Part shown: piece after piece, positions 1-10,790 of the stretch
How positions within the stretch are numbered: the first letter of the stretch is position 1
Layout: each line of letters starts with the position of its first letter
Assembly (NCBI GenBank): GCA_001600095.1
Contig: BCIX01000007.1
Span: 868,001-932,000, forward strand
Reading direction: 5' to 3'
Length of the DNA stretch: 64,000 bases
DNA from: Bullera alba
Taxonomy: Eukaryota; Basidiomycota; Tremellomycetes; Tremellales; Bulleraceae
Translations under genes and position numbers: made by a program
Notes under the pieces: model-generated
The model's database searches: none
What the model was told of the DNA's origin: nothing
The model's input: only the letters and a program-made list of their open reading frames with translations

Positions 1-3000
1 CGACGGTTTGATCGGTCCGCTCCCCCAAAACCGCTTTGCCGCGCGTCGGAGCGGATCGAGCTCGACTCGCTGTCGATGTCACGCCCGCTTCGACCGTCGC
101 AGTGGCTCTGGTTGCTCTTGTGCGCGTCACCGGCTTATCAATCATCGCTTCGTCGGCCGTCGATGGAGGAGCGGGTATCGCTGCCTTTCTCGCCCGAGAG
201 GCAGTAGCCCGCGCAGTCGTGGTGGTGGTGGACGTCGAGGCGACTTGCGTTCGAGTTCGTGTAGGAGCGGATACTGACGGCTCGGCTTTCTTGACGGCCG
301 CTCGGGCTCGTTTGGCGGGGATGTGAGTGGGTTCCTCCACCGGTGTGATGGCTCTCCGAGTTGGTGCCGAGATGGCCTTGGTTGCCGATCGACGAGTTGG
401 TGCACTTATCGATTTGACCGATAGTTGGACCGTCTCGATCTCCTCATCCTCCTCTTCGCTCTGCGTCTCCTCGCTCACTTCGACCTGGTCGATCGGCTCA
501 TTCTGCTCATCTCCCTCCGTCCCTCCCACCTCCGGCTGTGGAGAAGCTACCTCGCTCTCGTACATCTCCCTTAACTCCCTTAAGCCGTCCATCCCCGGCG
601 TGCTCATCCCCTTAGGTGCACCATAGAGCGACTTCAATCCCGTCAGATCCGGCGTCTGCGCCGTATCTGGCAATTGGTACAAATCCCGCATGCCAGAGTA
701 CACAGGCGTCGACGTGGTCGGTACTGCGGGGTACAGCATAGACTTGACTCCAGACAGATTTGGCGTTTTGGGGGGGAGGGGGATGGAGGGGTATAGCATA
801 CCCTTCACACCGGCGAATGAGGGGGTTGGCGGCTGTCGTCGGGGGGAGCTACTCGACAAGCTGGTATCAGAGGAAGGGGCCGTTGCTTCGTCCGCTTTCT
901 GAGGGAGGATATCGGCCAAGTGGACCGTGCGTGCTGGTGAGCTGAATACCTCGACTTGGTCCTCTTGCTCATCCTGTCCGAACGGTTGATCCATCTCGGG
1001 CTCTTGTGCCATGTCCAGCTCGTGGTCGATCTCCAGTTCCACATCTTCGGGAAGGTCCAGGTCGACCGGCTCGGCTGACTCGGTCACTGTCGTCTCCTCC
1101 TGCGTAGCTGCCTCCAAGGGAGATCTAGCGAAATGGCTCTGGCCCTGAGGGGCAATACGCCCGGGATTGACACTGTAAAAGCCCACCGAGGTTGTCCCTC
1201 TTGCCGGAGTGGTGGGCTGTTCCGCACCGATGGTCATCCTGCGCTCGTTGTACCGCTGCTCCCGCCTCTCCACATCTAGGATACTCTTCCTCCTCAGCGC
1301 ATTCAACTTTCTTTTGATATCGCTCAACTCGTTCTTCTTCTCATGTACACTTCCGTTTGCTCCCTCCCCATCCTGTTCCTGCTCGGAGTCGGAATCGGCG
1401 GTCGGGGCCAGGACGGGGTGGGCCGGGGATTTGAATAGCGAAAATGAGGGTGTGGCTCGAGTACGATTCCTGAATCCTCCAGCTGGAGGGGCGGGCAATG
1501 CCCGAGGAGTCGCCAGCGCCGCTAGAGTCTGTTGATGCTTTTCCATCGTTTCTCTGCTCAATTGTCTCGGTGTGGCAGCCACAGTCGGCTTCGAGTCGAC
1601 TTCAACCTCGTCTTCATCCTCGACCTCCTCGACCTCGGTTGTTGAGGTGGAGGGGGCGAATGTACCGCCGACTCGGGATGGCCGGCCAAGAGCGCGAGGA
1701 GTGAATCTCACAGCTGGGGCGTGCTGGTCGGGCGTGCTGGGCCCAGGAGTGAATCTGACAGCGGGGCCGAAAGACGCTAGGGATCGTCTTGGTCCATTTG
1801 ACGGTGCTCGGCGAGAGACCTGAGGGGTGTAGAATTGTTTTGACAACTTAGGCTGAGAGAGATCATCATCAGTGATAGCTCATTCCTTCCTCGAGTTAAC
1901 CTGAGTACTCACTGCAAGATCAGGCGTTCCAGGGGCCGTAACCGCGTCCATCTCTGCATCGTCCTCCTCGTCGGAGTCTTCTCGCGGCTCCTGCTTCCCG
2001 TCATTCTCTTCGACATCCATGAGGTTAGAGGAGACTGCGAATTGCACTCTAGGCCCAGGGTTGATGATCTGTTCCTCCATTTCTTGCTCTTCATCCTCAA
2101 CATCTCGAGCTTCCTCGTCCTCGTCTTGGTCGACTTCGTCCTCCTCGAACTCGTCCTCACTTTCACCTTCGTCGAGCTCTTCGTCCGAGTCGCCCTCGTC
2201 TTCCAGCTCATCCGCCTCCTCGTGGCCGATGGTGATCTTGGGCGTTCCAAACGACATGACCCCCTGTCCAGGCTGTAGACCAATCAGCAAAGCTCTCCCT
2301 CACTCATGCTTCCGTCACTCACTATATCCAGCGACATGTCCGCTTCAAACGAGTCTCCACCCGAGTCTGAACTCTCCACCGACATATCACCCTCGATGTC
2401 CTCTTCGATCCACTCAAACTCCCCCGGTCCGGTCGCTTCGTGATATTGGGGTGAAGGGCTATCGGGTCCACCGACGATATCGGGTAGTTCCTCCGTCGCG
2501 TTGGATGTTGGGAATGGAGTCAGACTCTTCTTGGGTGTTCGCCTGGGTGATTGATTTGGGCTCTTGCTCTTTCTTCGGACTTGGATATCACCCGATTCGA
2601 CGGCACCGTCAACTCCGGGCGAACGGTTCGTTTCCCAGACTTTACGAGCGGACTTGACTAGGAGTGCCTTTCTGAGCGAGTTGGAACCGCGAGGTGTCGC
2701 CAGGGCAACTTTGGCGGTGATGGCAACAGGAGTCTCTGGCTTGGTGTATGGCGTGGAGGAGGGACCTGGCAATGGTATTGAGCGAGGGCTCACAGGAGCT
2801 ACATTCTCGATGGCGATGGGCTGCTCATTCGAGATAGCAGGCTGACGCCTCGTTCGGGGAACAGCGGATGTATTGCGCAGAGGGGCTTTTCCGCTCTGTT
2901 GAGGAGTCATGAAAGCGTGATTGTAGATTGGCTATAGCGGTGGTCAGCTTCACACCTCCCTTCTGCCAGCTTCGACCTTGACTCACTCGAGCAGCTATGG

Positions 3001-3836
3001 ATTGACCGACCTTCTCCTCCAAATACACTTTGTCCCCCTCATCACCGTCCACCACATCGACCAGCTCCTCCGCCTCATCCTCGGCATTTTCGTCAATGTC
3101 AGGCTCGACGCTGAGCGCTTTTACTTCGGAGTCATCGTTTGGCACGCCAAAGGTACTGTGTCTCCTTGATGGGGCCGGGGACCGAGGTACGAATTGCTTC
3201 CCCGCGGGAACTAGGGATAATCGATGCGAAGCCTTTTTCCTAATGAGCTTGTTGGGTGAAGGCAGATTGACCGGGATTCTAATAGGCGACTCCGCGCTCG
3301 CACCCGATTCATGGTTATCCGTCGTTTGATTGGTGTATTCGAATCTGAAGACCTTCTTGCGTATCACAAAAGTGTCCCTGTCCGAGAGGGGGAGGACAGC
3401 AGGTGGTGTGTATAATGTGGTTGAGCCTCCGGCTGGAGTGTACCTGATCCCATTGCCTCCATGAATGTGGATGAAAGCCTACAGAATTTTTCGTGTCAGC
3501 GGAACTAAATGACCCAGATCAATAGATGCTCACCTTCGATGTGAGTACATCGAATATGATCTCGCAATGCAATTTCGATACGTCGGAGAAGTACAGTCGG
3601 ATCTGAATCGGGTCAGCTAGGGTTCCTTCCTGAAAGACACAAGATAGCTCACATCACATTCATAGTCGCTAAGCAGTCTCATGAGCTCGTCGTCATGTCA
3701 CTAGTGACGTTACTCACCGGCCTATAGTCACCCTCGCGGCGTCGATGGGAAAGCTCTGGACATCCACACCAGTCTTTCTCCCGACTAAAAACAGGGTACC
3801 CAAAGCACCGGTCGATTCTCCGCCTGCTTCTTCCAT
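1..3836 (-). CDS. FHA-domain, Ki-67-like protein (3' end beyond window)
   Basis: Seven exons read on the minus strand: 3718-3836, 3653-3668, 3534-3602, 2987-3478, 2323-2931, 1913-2272 and 1-1852 (open off the edge), giving at least 1172 residues in frame. The N-terminal ~110 residues form an FHA phosphothreonine-binding domain: GTLFLVGRK, VTIGR at the GR position, SKLHCEI, then HGGNGI. After it comes a long disordered, acidic and basic chain with many S/T-P sites. An RVQF tetrapeptide (near 2040-2055) fits a PP1-docking RVxF motif. Five TP-x2-x-G-[VLM]-[KR] repeats lie near 570-832. FHA + RVxF + TP..G.K repeats recalls animal Ki-67, a chromosome-periphery protein. That role is inferred; the FHA domain itself is clear. 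The start at 3836 is the first ATG in the FHA exon. An upstream exon reading from 4174, spliced to the TCTGGAGAG acceptor near 3845, is an alternative N-terminus. No long minus frame competes here; the plus-strand Ser-rich frames are shadows of acidic codons. Confidence 0.8.
570..832 (-). repeat. Five TP-x-x-x-G-[VLM]-[KR] repeats in the FHA protein
   Basis: Translated on the minus strand, five units follow each other every 18-20 residues: TPSFAGVKGMLY, TPNLSGVKSMLY, TPVYSGMRDLY, TPDLTGLKSLY and TPGMDGLREL. Each carries a minimal CDK-type TP followed by a short hydrophobic/basic helix-like stretch. The pattern resembles the TP..L.G.K.L core of Ki-67 repeats but is far shorter than the ~120-residue animal unit. 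Confidence 0.75.
3653..3668 (-). other. 16-nt micro-exon in the FHA domain
   Basis: Between a GTGAGT donor (3717) and a GTGAGC donor (3652) lies a 16-nt exon encoding, with one borrowed base pair, R-D-Y-E-C-D. It completes the FHA strand that follows the conserved GR. Both flanking introns have GT..AG ends, and frame is kept on both sides. Confidence 0.75.
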
Positions 3837-4265
3837 CTCGATCCTCTCCAGATGTTAGCGGATACGTGGTGATACAGCTTGTCGAACAGAGTTGACCGGG
3901 TTGAACATGAATAGTATGCAAGCAAACGAATAATGAGTTGTTTGTTGACAGATGTTGGGTGGCAAAATCACTCGCGATCTACTGGCAGTTCAAACCTTAA
4001 TTGACCCCGCCTCTGATACCGGGGAGGCGGAGATGGCCGATATGGCATCGTATGGTGAAACATCCTGCTGTTGCTTGCCGCTGGATATAGATAGCCCTTT
4101 GTCAAGCATGTCTGACTAGATAGCATACTGTCACTTGTACCATAGCCAGCTGTAGCTCCGACACCGTTCGCCATACCGCCCCACAGCTATCCGCCGGGAT
4201 TCTCAACCGGTAGCTCCTCCAACCTCACCTCCTTCTACCGTCGCAGCAGCTCGGTCTCCTCGACC
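3837..4265. promoter_or_regulatory. Divergent intergenic region, FHA gene / transporter gene
   Basis: 429 bp between two divergently transcribed genes, so presumably a shared promoter region. A minus-strand open frame at 3968-4174 could be an alternative first exon of the FHA gene. I see no clear TATA box. Confidence 0.4.
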
Positions 4266-6165
4266 ATGTCGTACGGCAGCACGAGCTCGCCTGCTCGACC
4301 TTTGCGGCGTGCAGAATCCATGAGCGACGACGACGATGAAGACACGCTCAACCCCCCTGTCAAGTACGACGGGCACGCCACGGTCCGGTCCTCAGTGACC
4401 AATCTCGCCAATACGGTCATAGGGGCCGGCGCGCTCGCCTTCCCCTCAGCCTTCGCCGCGATGGGCTTGATACCGGGCATAATATCGTGTCTCGCAAGTG
4501 GTAGCTTGACCTGCTTTGGGCTCTACCTCCTGAGTAGGTGTGCGACCCAGGTGGGCAAGCGACCAGGGGATGAGGGTAGGAAAGCGAGTTTCAACGAGGT
4601 CGCAAGGTTGGCTTTTGGCAAGAAATGGATCATGCGGTTGTTCGACGTGAGTGTGTTCAAGTTAACAAGTGTCGTGCCTTCGCCTGTAACTTCGAGAGGT
4701 CGTTGATCTCATGACCTATGGCCGTTCCTTTCTCTCGTATGTCATGCGCCACTGCTGACACGCCTGACCAGTTCGCTATCGCTGTCAAGTGCTTCGGTGT
4801 ATCTACCTCGTATCTGATTATCTGCAAGGTAGGCATCATCACATCGATGATACGGAAGAATACACCACTTACCAGCCTTAGACTTTGCTGCCGAAAGTGT
4901 CTGAGACGCTGGCCGATGCTGTACACCACCCACTCCCAGCCGACTCGATACTCCTCTCACAGGACTTTTGGCTCGTGGCCGTCATGTTCATCATCGTTCC
5001 GTTATCCTTCCTGCGGACGTTGGACAGCTTGCGCTTTGCAAGTCAGGTAGCTCTCGGCACCGTGGCATAGTGAGTCCATTCTATAGTACTGCAACTCTAG
5101 TTGATTGGATCAAGCCTCATCCTAGTCGTTGTCGGGTGGTACATCTTCAAAGGACCCAGTCCGAATAGAGGTGCCATCGAGTTGGGCAGGTTCAAGAGGA
5201 ATACGCTGTCCGCATTTCCGATCCAGGTCTTCGCCTTTACGTGAGTGAAATGTACTCCTTCGTCTGAGACACTGCTAACGCGCTGCTCAGCTGCTCGCAG
5301 AATGTATGTCCTACCTCGTCGATAGAGAGCTAACCTTCTAGCTGTTCCCCATCTACAACGAGCTCAAGAACAAGACTCAAGCTCGAATGAACAGCGTTAT
5401 CGGTATTTCCATCGGCATGGCCGCTGCCTCGTACGAGATTCTGGGAATCATCGGATACCTCACTTTCGGCAACAAAGTCACCAGCAACATTATCGCAATG
5501 TACCCTGCCTCATCGCTCATCATCGCCGTGGGGCGACTCGGCATCGTACTCCTCGTTGGACTATCATACCCACTTCAGGTGTTGCCATGTCGAGTCTGCG
5601 TGAACACTTTGACCCGGGGTATCGTCAAGACTCCGCGGGCGGAGCTACCCACCGACCCGGATGCCAGTGTGTCGCAGCAGGATCCAGATGTCAGCATGTC
5701 GCAGGAAAATACCGACGAAGAGGAACTCAACCTGTTGCCAAAGTACGGACACGACGGCAAGGAGATCAAGAGAATTGGCGAGATCAGACAGTGGAAATTC
5801 TACATTATCACCGTGGGCATCTTGACCTGTGGGTTCCTCGTCGCTCTCTCCGTAGATGAGCTGGAAGTTGGTGAGTCAAAACCCCACAAGTGCAGCTCGT
5901 TGACCTTGCAGTGCTTGGTTTCGTGGGCGCGACAGGGTCTACCATCTTGTCATTCATCCTACCTGGTTTCTTCTACTTCAAGCTGTTTAGGAAGGAAAGT
6001 GGATCGGTGAAATGGGCTGCGTTGGCATTGGGCATTTATGGTTTGGCCGTGATGACTTTCTGGTGCGTACTGATGAACACAGCGATGAATATTTCACTAA
6101 CGATTTGCAGCCTCACTTTCAACATCATCAATCTCGAGAGGCGGAAAGCTCCTTTGGGACACTGA
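4266..6165 (+). CDS. Vacuolar amino-acid transporter (AVT5/6/7, SLC38-type)
   Basis: Eight exons: 4266-4646, 4772-4828, 4882-5069, 5115-5240, 5291-5303, 5342-5870, 5912-6062 and 6111-6165, for 499 residues. The family signature lies in TM1 (VTNLANTVIGAGALAFPSAF), with about eleven membrane segments in all. Other family landmarks are the FAIAVKCFGVSTSYLI segment, SQNLFPIYNEL, and GYLTFGNKV after a positively charged loop. A hydrophilic, acidic cytosolic loop (residues ~345-395, with EEELNLL) precedes the last four helices. AAAP/SLC38 proteins of this size in fungi are proton-coupled amino-acid transporters of the vacuole; the exact substrate cannot be read from sequence. The acidic N-terminus (SDDDDEDT) is typical of yeast Avt proteins. 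One exon is only 13 nt. The last exon has a decayed copy downstream. Confidence 0.88.
5291..5303 (+). other. 13-nt micro-exon in the transporter
   Basis: The exon supplies C-S-Q-N, joining ..VFAFT to LFPIYNEL, a segment conserved across SLC38/AVT proteins. It is flanked by a CTCAG acceptor and a GTATGT donor. Cumulative exon length stays in frame (765 nt at its end). Confidence 0.8.
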
Positions 6166-6710
6166 ACCGATTCCTCGACCCGTCTTGTCTGGACATTACA
6201 GTCATGTGGGGACATTAGATGTGATGCGTCCCTATTGTCACTATCCTCATCACTCGAAGCCGGGAAAAACAAGTCACACATTAATCCACGAATTGCCGCA
6301 GAGTACATAATCTTGGCTAAAATCGTACAATCATACTGACGATCTACTCGATATGCCCAGAACTCAGAGACCCAACGACGCATTCCTCCAGTCCCCATCT
6401 CCTCCTAAACCTTGCCCGTAGGTCGGCGGTGGTGGAGAACATGCTTGTTTCCACAAGCGACTTGCCTCACTTCCAACATCATTGACCTCGAAAGGCTGAG
6501 AGCTTCATTGCGACAATGATCTCGACCTTTCTTCGGACATTGTCGTGTGGGGACGATAGAAGTAATCCATCCCCGGGATCGTCACTTATAGCCGGAAGAA
6601 ACAGAACAGCGGACCCAGTAACACGACCCAAGGTAAGTTTTTCAAGTTTATACTCTTTCCTAACATCTCTCGCTCGCACTGACGATCTACTCAACGTGCT
6701 CAAATCTACT
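6111..6710 (+). repeat. Decayed tandem duplication of the transporter's last exon and 3' region
   Basis: 6111-6365 (last coding exon plus 3' flank) is repeated at about 6465-6710, a period of 342-354 bp. The first 50 bases match at about 40 positions. The downstream copy still reads LTSNII.LERLRA before a stop, parallel to LTFNIINLERRKAPLG. Later landmarks also recur: GTGGGGAC, and ACTGACGATCTACTC at 6337 and 6679. The gap 6166-6767 holds only this repeat and the 3' ends of the two convergent genes. Confidence 0.8.
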
Positions 6711-6767
6711 CAACGTACCCAAAAACACGATCCACTCAACCCGTTCACGTTGTACCCTCGGTCCCGA

Positions 6768-8351
6768 CTATACCCTGCCCATACGTCTGAAGCTGGAACT
6801 CATGCTCGGCACGTTGGTGATGTCGTGGCAAAAGCTGGCAGTGGGTAACCTGGTGGCACAATCCGAACTCCTTGGTGGGGGACGGACGACTCCGTTGCTT
6901 TCGACGTACGACCTGATTTGCTCTCGCAACGTGTCCATCAATTGGCTTGGGCGGCCACTGATGCCGCCATAGCCAGTGCCCTGCGTGGTCGGTGCTGGAC
7001 CTCGAGGAGGCATCGAGACGTGGCTGAAGTTCGAGTTGGATGCCGGCGGCGGCGGCGGCGGCGCGTAACCAAAGTTGGCCGACGGCGGCGGGTTCGAGAA
7101 CATCGGCTCCGATCCTGGTGGTGGAGGTGGAGGTGGAGGAGCTTCCATCGAAGATGGAGGCGCACTGAACATGTACGCCGATCCCTCTGGCGGCGGCGGT
7201 GGGTTCGCCGAAGCTCTCGCTCTGGTCTGCTGGGCTCTGAGCCTTGCGGCATTGGTCGGACCAGTCGAGGTTGAAGACGACCTTCTTCCTCTTCTCTGTC
7301 GAGTTCGAGCTTCGTCGATCTCGTCTGGGTGGACCCAAGAGCCATAGCAGTCGAAACCGTCTGGCGCCAACGCTTCGAATGGCCTTCCGTCGGCGGTAAC
7401 TGGTTGATCGAACTCCATGAGGAAAGTCTGGGGTTCGGCAGTGTACAGCTGACTTTTGGTGAACAAGTCTTCAATGTCCTCTGGAGGATGGTTAGTCTGG
7501 TAGGTCACCTTGCCGTCCCAACTGGTATGCTTAGTCCATCTGACTGGTTTGGGGTTGCCACCATCGTGGACAGTCGCCACGCTGCCGTCGGGCATGACCA
7601 TAGTTCGACCCGAAGGCGGTTTGGATGCGTTAGAGAGGGCGAACGCGAGGTTTGGGGGAGGTGGTGGTGGCGCTGTGGGATCACTGTGGTATGAGGCAGG
7701 AGGTCGCCAGAGTCCATCCTCATTCACCCACCAACTCACTCCGTTCTCGGTGAATGGTCGTACGCTCGAAGTTTCGATCAAACCATCATTGTGGGCGTTC
7801 CGGTGGAGTTTCCTTTCCCCAGACGTCGATCCAAGCTGCCCGATGGCGTCGATCGGTAGTACAGTCGGCACGATACCCACGGATCGACCCTCCCGAAGCT
7901 CTTGATACTCCCCGGGCTCGATGTACATGCCCGTTTGACCGTCAAAGCTCCATGGCTGTCGGCTTTCGGTGTGTGGTCGCGGCACCGACATGATCTTTGA
8001 GATGCCATTTTCGTCAGTCTCCTTGGTGCCGCCGGCACGGAAGGAGTGTCCGTCACCAAGAAGGGCAATCTCGAGCGGTCCTTCCAATCGCGACTTTGCG
8101 GCCTTGGACTGATACTCAGTGTCAGCAAGATCTACAACTTCCGATCGGTCTGTACTCACCCCGTTGATGCTGTTTAGCAAGCCTTCAATGCTCTTCCTGA
8201 ACTCCGGATTCCTGCTGTTCTTGGTCCACAGGTCAGAGACGAGGTTGGTCAGGTCGTCGTGGAGGTTGTCGAGATAGAGTGCATCGTCGGACAGTGGCCC
8301 AGGGGGAGGGGGAGGGGGATGACTTGGCGTATAGGTATGTCGTCTAGTCAT
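6768..8351 (-). CDS. Tandem-family paralogue A, proline-rich protein of unknown function
   Basis: Two exons (8160-8351, 6768-8108), 510 residues. The reading frame also stays open upstream of 8351, but only through a TTG, so the first ATG is used. The N-terminal exon ends in a short helical segment (LTNLVSDLW..). The body has two units with the pattern P..x3-G..W..x6-G-x-W-x-x-P (QPWSFDGQTGMYIEP and VSWWVNEDGLWRPP). It then has unit B (FDQPVTADGRPF to SWVHPDE) and a tail with three runs of 5-8 prolines. It shares these units with the four genes to its right, and the first intron sits at the same place as in paralogues D and E. No known domain, signal peptide or membrane segment is visible. 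Poly-Pro runs might bind profilin/SH3-type partners (inference only). The 51-bp intron is a multiple of three without a stop. Confidence 0.72.
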   Translation of the reverse strand: MTRRHTYTPSHPPPPPPGPLSDDALYLDNLHDDLTNLVSDLWTKNSRNPEFRKSIEGLLNSINGVSTDRSEVVDLADTEYQSKAAKSRLEGPLEIALLGDGHSFRAGGTKETDENGISKIMSVPRPHTESRQPWSFDGQTGMYIEPGEYQELREGRSVGIVPTVLPIDAIGQLGSTSGERKLHRNAHNDGLIETSSVRPFTENGVSWWVNEDGLWRPPASYHSDPTAPPPPPPNLAFALSNASKPPSGRTMVMPDGSVATVHDGGNPKPVRWTKHTSWDGKVTYQTNHPPEDIEDLFTKSQLYTAEPQTFLMEFDQPVTADGRPFEALAPDGFDCYGSWVHPDEIDEARTRQRRGRRSSSTSTGPTNAARLRAQQTRARASANPPPPPEGSAYMFSAPPSSMEAPPPPPPPPGSEPMFSNPPPSANFGYAPPPPPPASNSNFSHVSMPPRGPAPTTQGTGYGGISGRPSQLMDTLREQIRSYVESNGVVRPPPRSSDCATRLPTASFCHDITNVPSMSSSFRRMGRV

Positions 8352-9121
8352 CTTGTTGGGCGGGAGGTAGGTGTACAAGGACAAGTGGCAACTCGGGAAT
8401 CGGGATTGATGATGTGAGAATGGGTAGGTAGGTCTTTAGCCCTTGCTTAAGTACACTGATCCTCGACTTAGCCTGTTCACCTACGCAAAGGAAGGACAAA
8501 CGTCGTGAAACACCACATCCACATCAGAAGCACCCATGCACTCAAATGCGGACGGGCAATACAGTAGCACGATGTCTTCTCACAAATGACAGATCAGTCG
8601 TCTCCAAATTGCGCCTTCGCAAAGAGAAGCGTCTCGATCACCCAAACGAGCATACAACCTCTGCTCTGACGCGTCCGTGAAAAGTCATCCTTTGTGAGTG
8701 TATATGCGATATACGTGCTAAACAGTAGTCTCACATTTGCGATCGCTCACGGGGATGGTGAAGAAAGGTGAGGACGACCGGACGAGGCGATTGCAAATAT
8801 CCACCTGATTCTCCCGGCAGCTAGCGGAGAGGTGTTCCATGTTAGCCGTCATCCAGTCTGATAGGCTGCCCCCCGGATGCGAGATCATGCACAGCGTTTG
8901 TCATGAGTGCGAGCTTTGAAGGAGGGCTGAGGACTCATGCTCTGCTTTTATGGGTATGCTACGGGCTCAACTATGACCACGTCGATGATTAGATCATTGA
9001 AACTTGGTTGTGCACTCAAGTTTTCACACTTTGCATCATACGTTACTCCTGTCACGCTATCACTTGTGTTCATCTAGGCTCGCATCCCGATCAAAGACCC
9101 AAACTGATCATCACACTCAAG
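8352..9121. other. Intergenic, paralogue A promoter and paralogue B 3' side
   Basis: 770 bp between two minus-strand genes. No open frame of interest and no repeat shared with the other promoters of the cluster. The sequence CTTAAGCAAGGGCTAAAG (minus strand, near 8440-8460) is the only A/T-rich element near the expected start region. Confidence 0.3.
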
Positions 9122-10429
9122 CTACGCCCTGGTCGAGGCAATCGAGGGTTGGGTTGGCGCACCGGTGTTTCCCCACAACTTGCCATTGCTACTGAGCGCC
9201 TCGGTGAGGTTGGAAATGGCAGCTTCCAGGGATGTCAGCTGTTTCTGCTGTTTCTTAACCATCTGAACGATGCCCATGGCGCTCATGTCATCCTCGGAAA
9301 GACCCTCCATCTTGTGTTCATCGCCGCCTGCCTCGCTCTCCGCGTCGCTGTCGGGTGGAGTGTGGATACCGAAGTCGAATGGTACTTTGGATTCGTCGGA
9401 CAAGCGCCACTTGGTGCCTTTGCCGTCGATCCTGTAGATCGGGTACTCCGTGCCGTTGAACTCGAGGGATCCGGCGTTGCTTTCCGTGTCGGCTGGGGGT
9501 GGTGGAGGAGGAGGGGGAGGAGGTACCTCGGATTGCGCTTGGGCAGAAGGGACCTGGGCAGCGGTGGCGACTGAAGGAGCCTCTGGCTTGATGCTGCTGA
9601 AGGTCGGTGGTGGACGAGCTCTCGAGGCTGTTTGAACAATTGGCTTGATCTCGAAAGGTGGTCTCCACAGCCCGATGTCGTTGTCCGAGTACTCCGTCTC
9701 GATCACCCACGGGTCACCCTTCTCAGTCGCGGGGACGAAGGCACCCTTTGTCGAGATGGCACCATCACCCAAAGCCCACTCGCTCCAGTGGTCTGGTCCG
9801 AGTCGAGTGACGATTCCATTGGCCGCATCAACGAAGTGACAGGCGGGCAGAATGTAGCTCTGGTTCCTTGATTTGGCATCCTCTGTTAGCCTCTCAAAGT
9901 AGGCGGCCTCGTCCGGATGGATCCAAGCCCTCGCGGCGTGATCGACCAAGTATGATCGAGGCTTTTCCTCAGCCGTGTGAGGTATCGGACTGAGCATGTT
10001 GGACACAATTCCGCCCGCAGTGATGAGGTCCTTGAACTCGGACTCCAAAGGATACCTCTCGCGATCGTCGAAGGTGTCCCTGTTGCCCAGGAGCACGGTG
10101 ATGTCGCGGTCGAAGGATTTTGCTTTCTGGGTGAGATCGAAAGTAGCTTGCTCGGCGATGGACACATTCCTGCCCTTGTTCTTCTTGTTCTTCTTCGACT
10201 TTGGGGCTTGAGCCGCCGCGGAGTCGCCAACATGGCTCAGTATTCCGCGCGAGAGCCTGGCAAGTTCGGCTTGGTGGCCCGGTTGATTGAGGGTCGCAGA
10301 CCCGAGGCTGTTGAGATAGGCAATCTTAGCCAGATGATCCTGCAGCCCTCCCGCATACATAGATTGCGGTGCGGCGGAGGTCTGCGTCCGACCATGGTGA
10401 GAACGATTCCTCGAGGTGGCTGTAGTCAT
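9122..10429 (-). CDS. Tandem-family paralogue B, single-exon protein of unknown function
   Basis: One uninterrupted frame of 435 residues from an ATG at 10429. Residues ~75-95 are Lys/Asn-rich (KSKKNKKNKG). Next come MLSPIPHTAE.., unit B (PRSYLVDHAARAWIHPDEA) and VTRLGPDHWSEWALGDG. Unit A follows (KGDPWVIE to IGLWRPP), then an Ala/Pro region with ten consecutive prolines. After that is a conserved YPIYRIDGKGTKW segment, a TPPDSDAESE acidic patch, and a short C-terminal coiled-coil-like helix. Paralogue C matches it closely along most of its length. In both B and C unit B precedes unit A, the reverse of paralogues A, D and E. The basic stretch could be a nuclear signal (inference). I do not recognise the family. 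Confidence 0.78.
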   Translation of the reverse strand: MTTATSRNRSHHGRTQTSAAPQSMYAGGLQDHLAKIAYLNSLGSATLNQPGHQAELARLSRGILSHVGDSAAAQAPKSKKNKKNKGRNVSIAEQATFDLTQKAKSFDRDITVLLGNRDTFDDRERYPLESEFKDLITAGGIVSNMLSPIPHTAEEKPRSYLVDHAARAWIHPDEAAYFERLTEDAKSRNQSYILPACHFVDAANGIVTRLGPDHWSEWALGDGAISTKGAFVPATEKGDPWVIETEYSDNDIGLWRPPFEIKPIVQTASRARPPPTFSSIKPEAPSVATAAQVPSAQAQSEVPPPPPPPPPPADTESNAGSLEFNGTEYPIYRIDGKGTKWRLSDESKVPFDFGIHTPPDSDAESEAGGDEHKMEGLSEDDMSAMGIVQMVKKQQKQLTSLEAAISNLTEALSSNGKLWGNTGAPTQPSIASTRA

Positions 10430-10790
10430 GTTGTCACGGATGGTGAAATGTATGGTTGGAATGGCGGATAGAGGTCGGTGGCGAGGCGAGACAAGAACTC
10501 CCTCTTCAAAGGGCTTATGTAGCCTACATGACTCTCACGAGGGTGATCACGGCGAGAAACACTTTGTTGTCCCCTTTCAAAGGATCCTCCGGGTATTGCC
10601 AATCTGGATCGTGATCGACTATCTGACACGTTTGGTGGAATCAGGAGGTAGATGAGAAGAAGCCTTGCTTTTCGGTCTATGTGTTTCAGTGATGACTTCT
10701 TGCGATCGTGGGGTATATGAGGCTTGAGAAGCATGAGTAAAGTAATCATGATGGGTAGCCAAATGAACTTGCCCATCATCCCCCGGCTGA
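10430..10790 (-). promoter_or_regulatory. Duplicated promoter of paralogue B
   Basis: This stretch matches 12472-12870 upstream of paralogue C. Shared elements are GGCTACATAA about 90 bp before the ATG, a 16-bp block GTCCCCTTTCAAAGGA at 10569-10584, GCCAATCTG, and TTCTTGCGATCGTGGG near 10700. The 16-bp block contains CCCCT, the stress-response element core bound by Msn2-type zinc fingers in yeast, inside the near-palindrome CCTTTCAAAGG. A role as a binding site is inferred. Confidence 0.55.

Noticed and set aside
2019..2657. Long plus-strand Ser-rich open frame (212 codons)
   Set aside because: It is the reverse complement of the acidic Glu/Asp codon runs of the FHA gene, whose exons splice and keep frame on the other strand.
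9122..10429. Poly-Pro family as formins or WASP-type actin regulators
   Set aside because: Only the proline runs match; no FH2, WH1 or VCA-like region is present in any of the five proteins.
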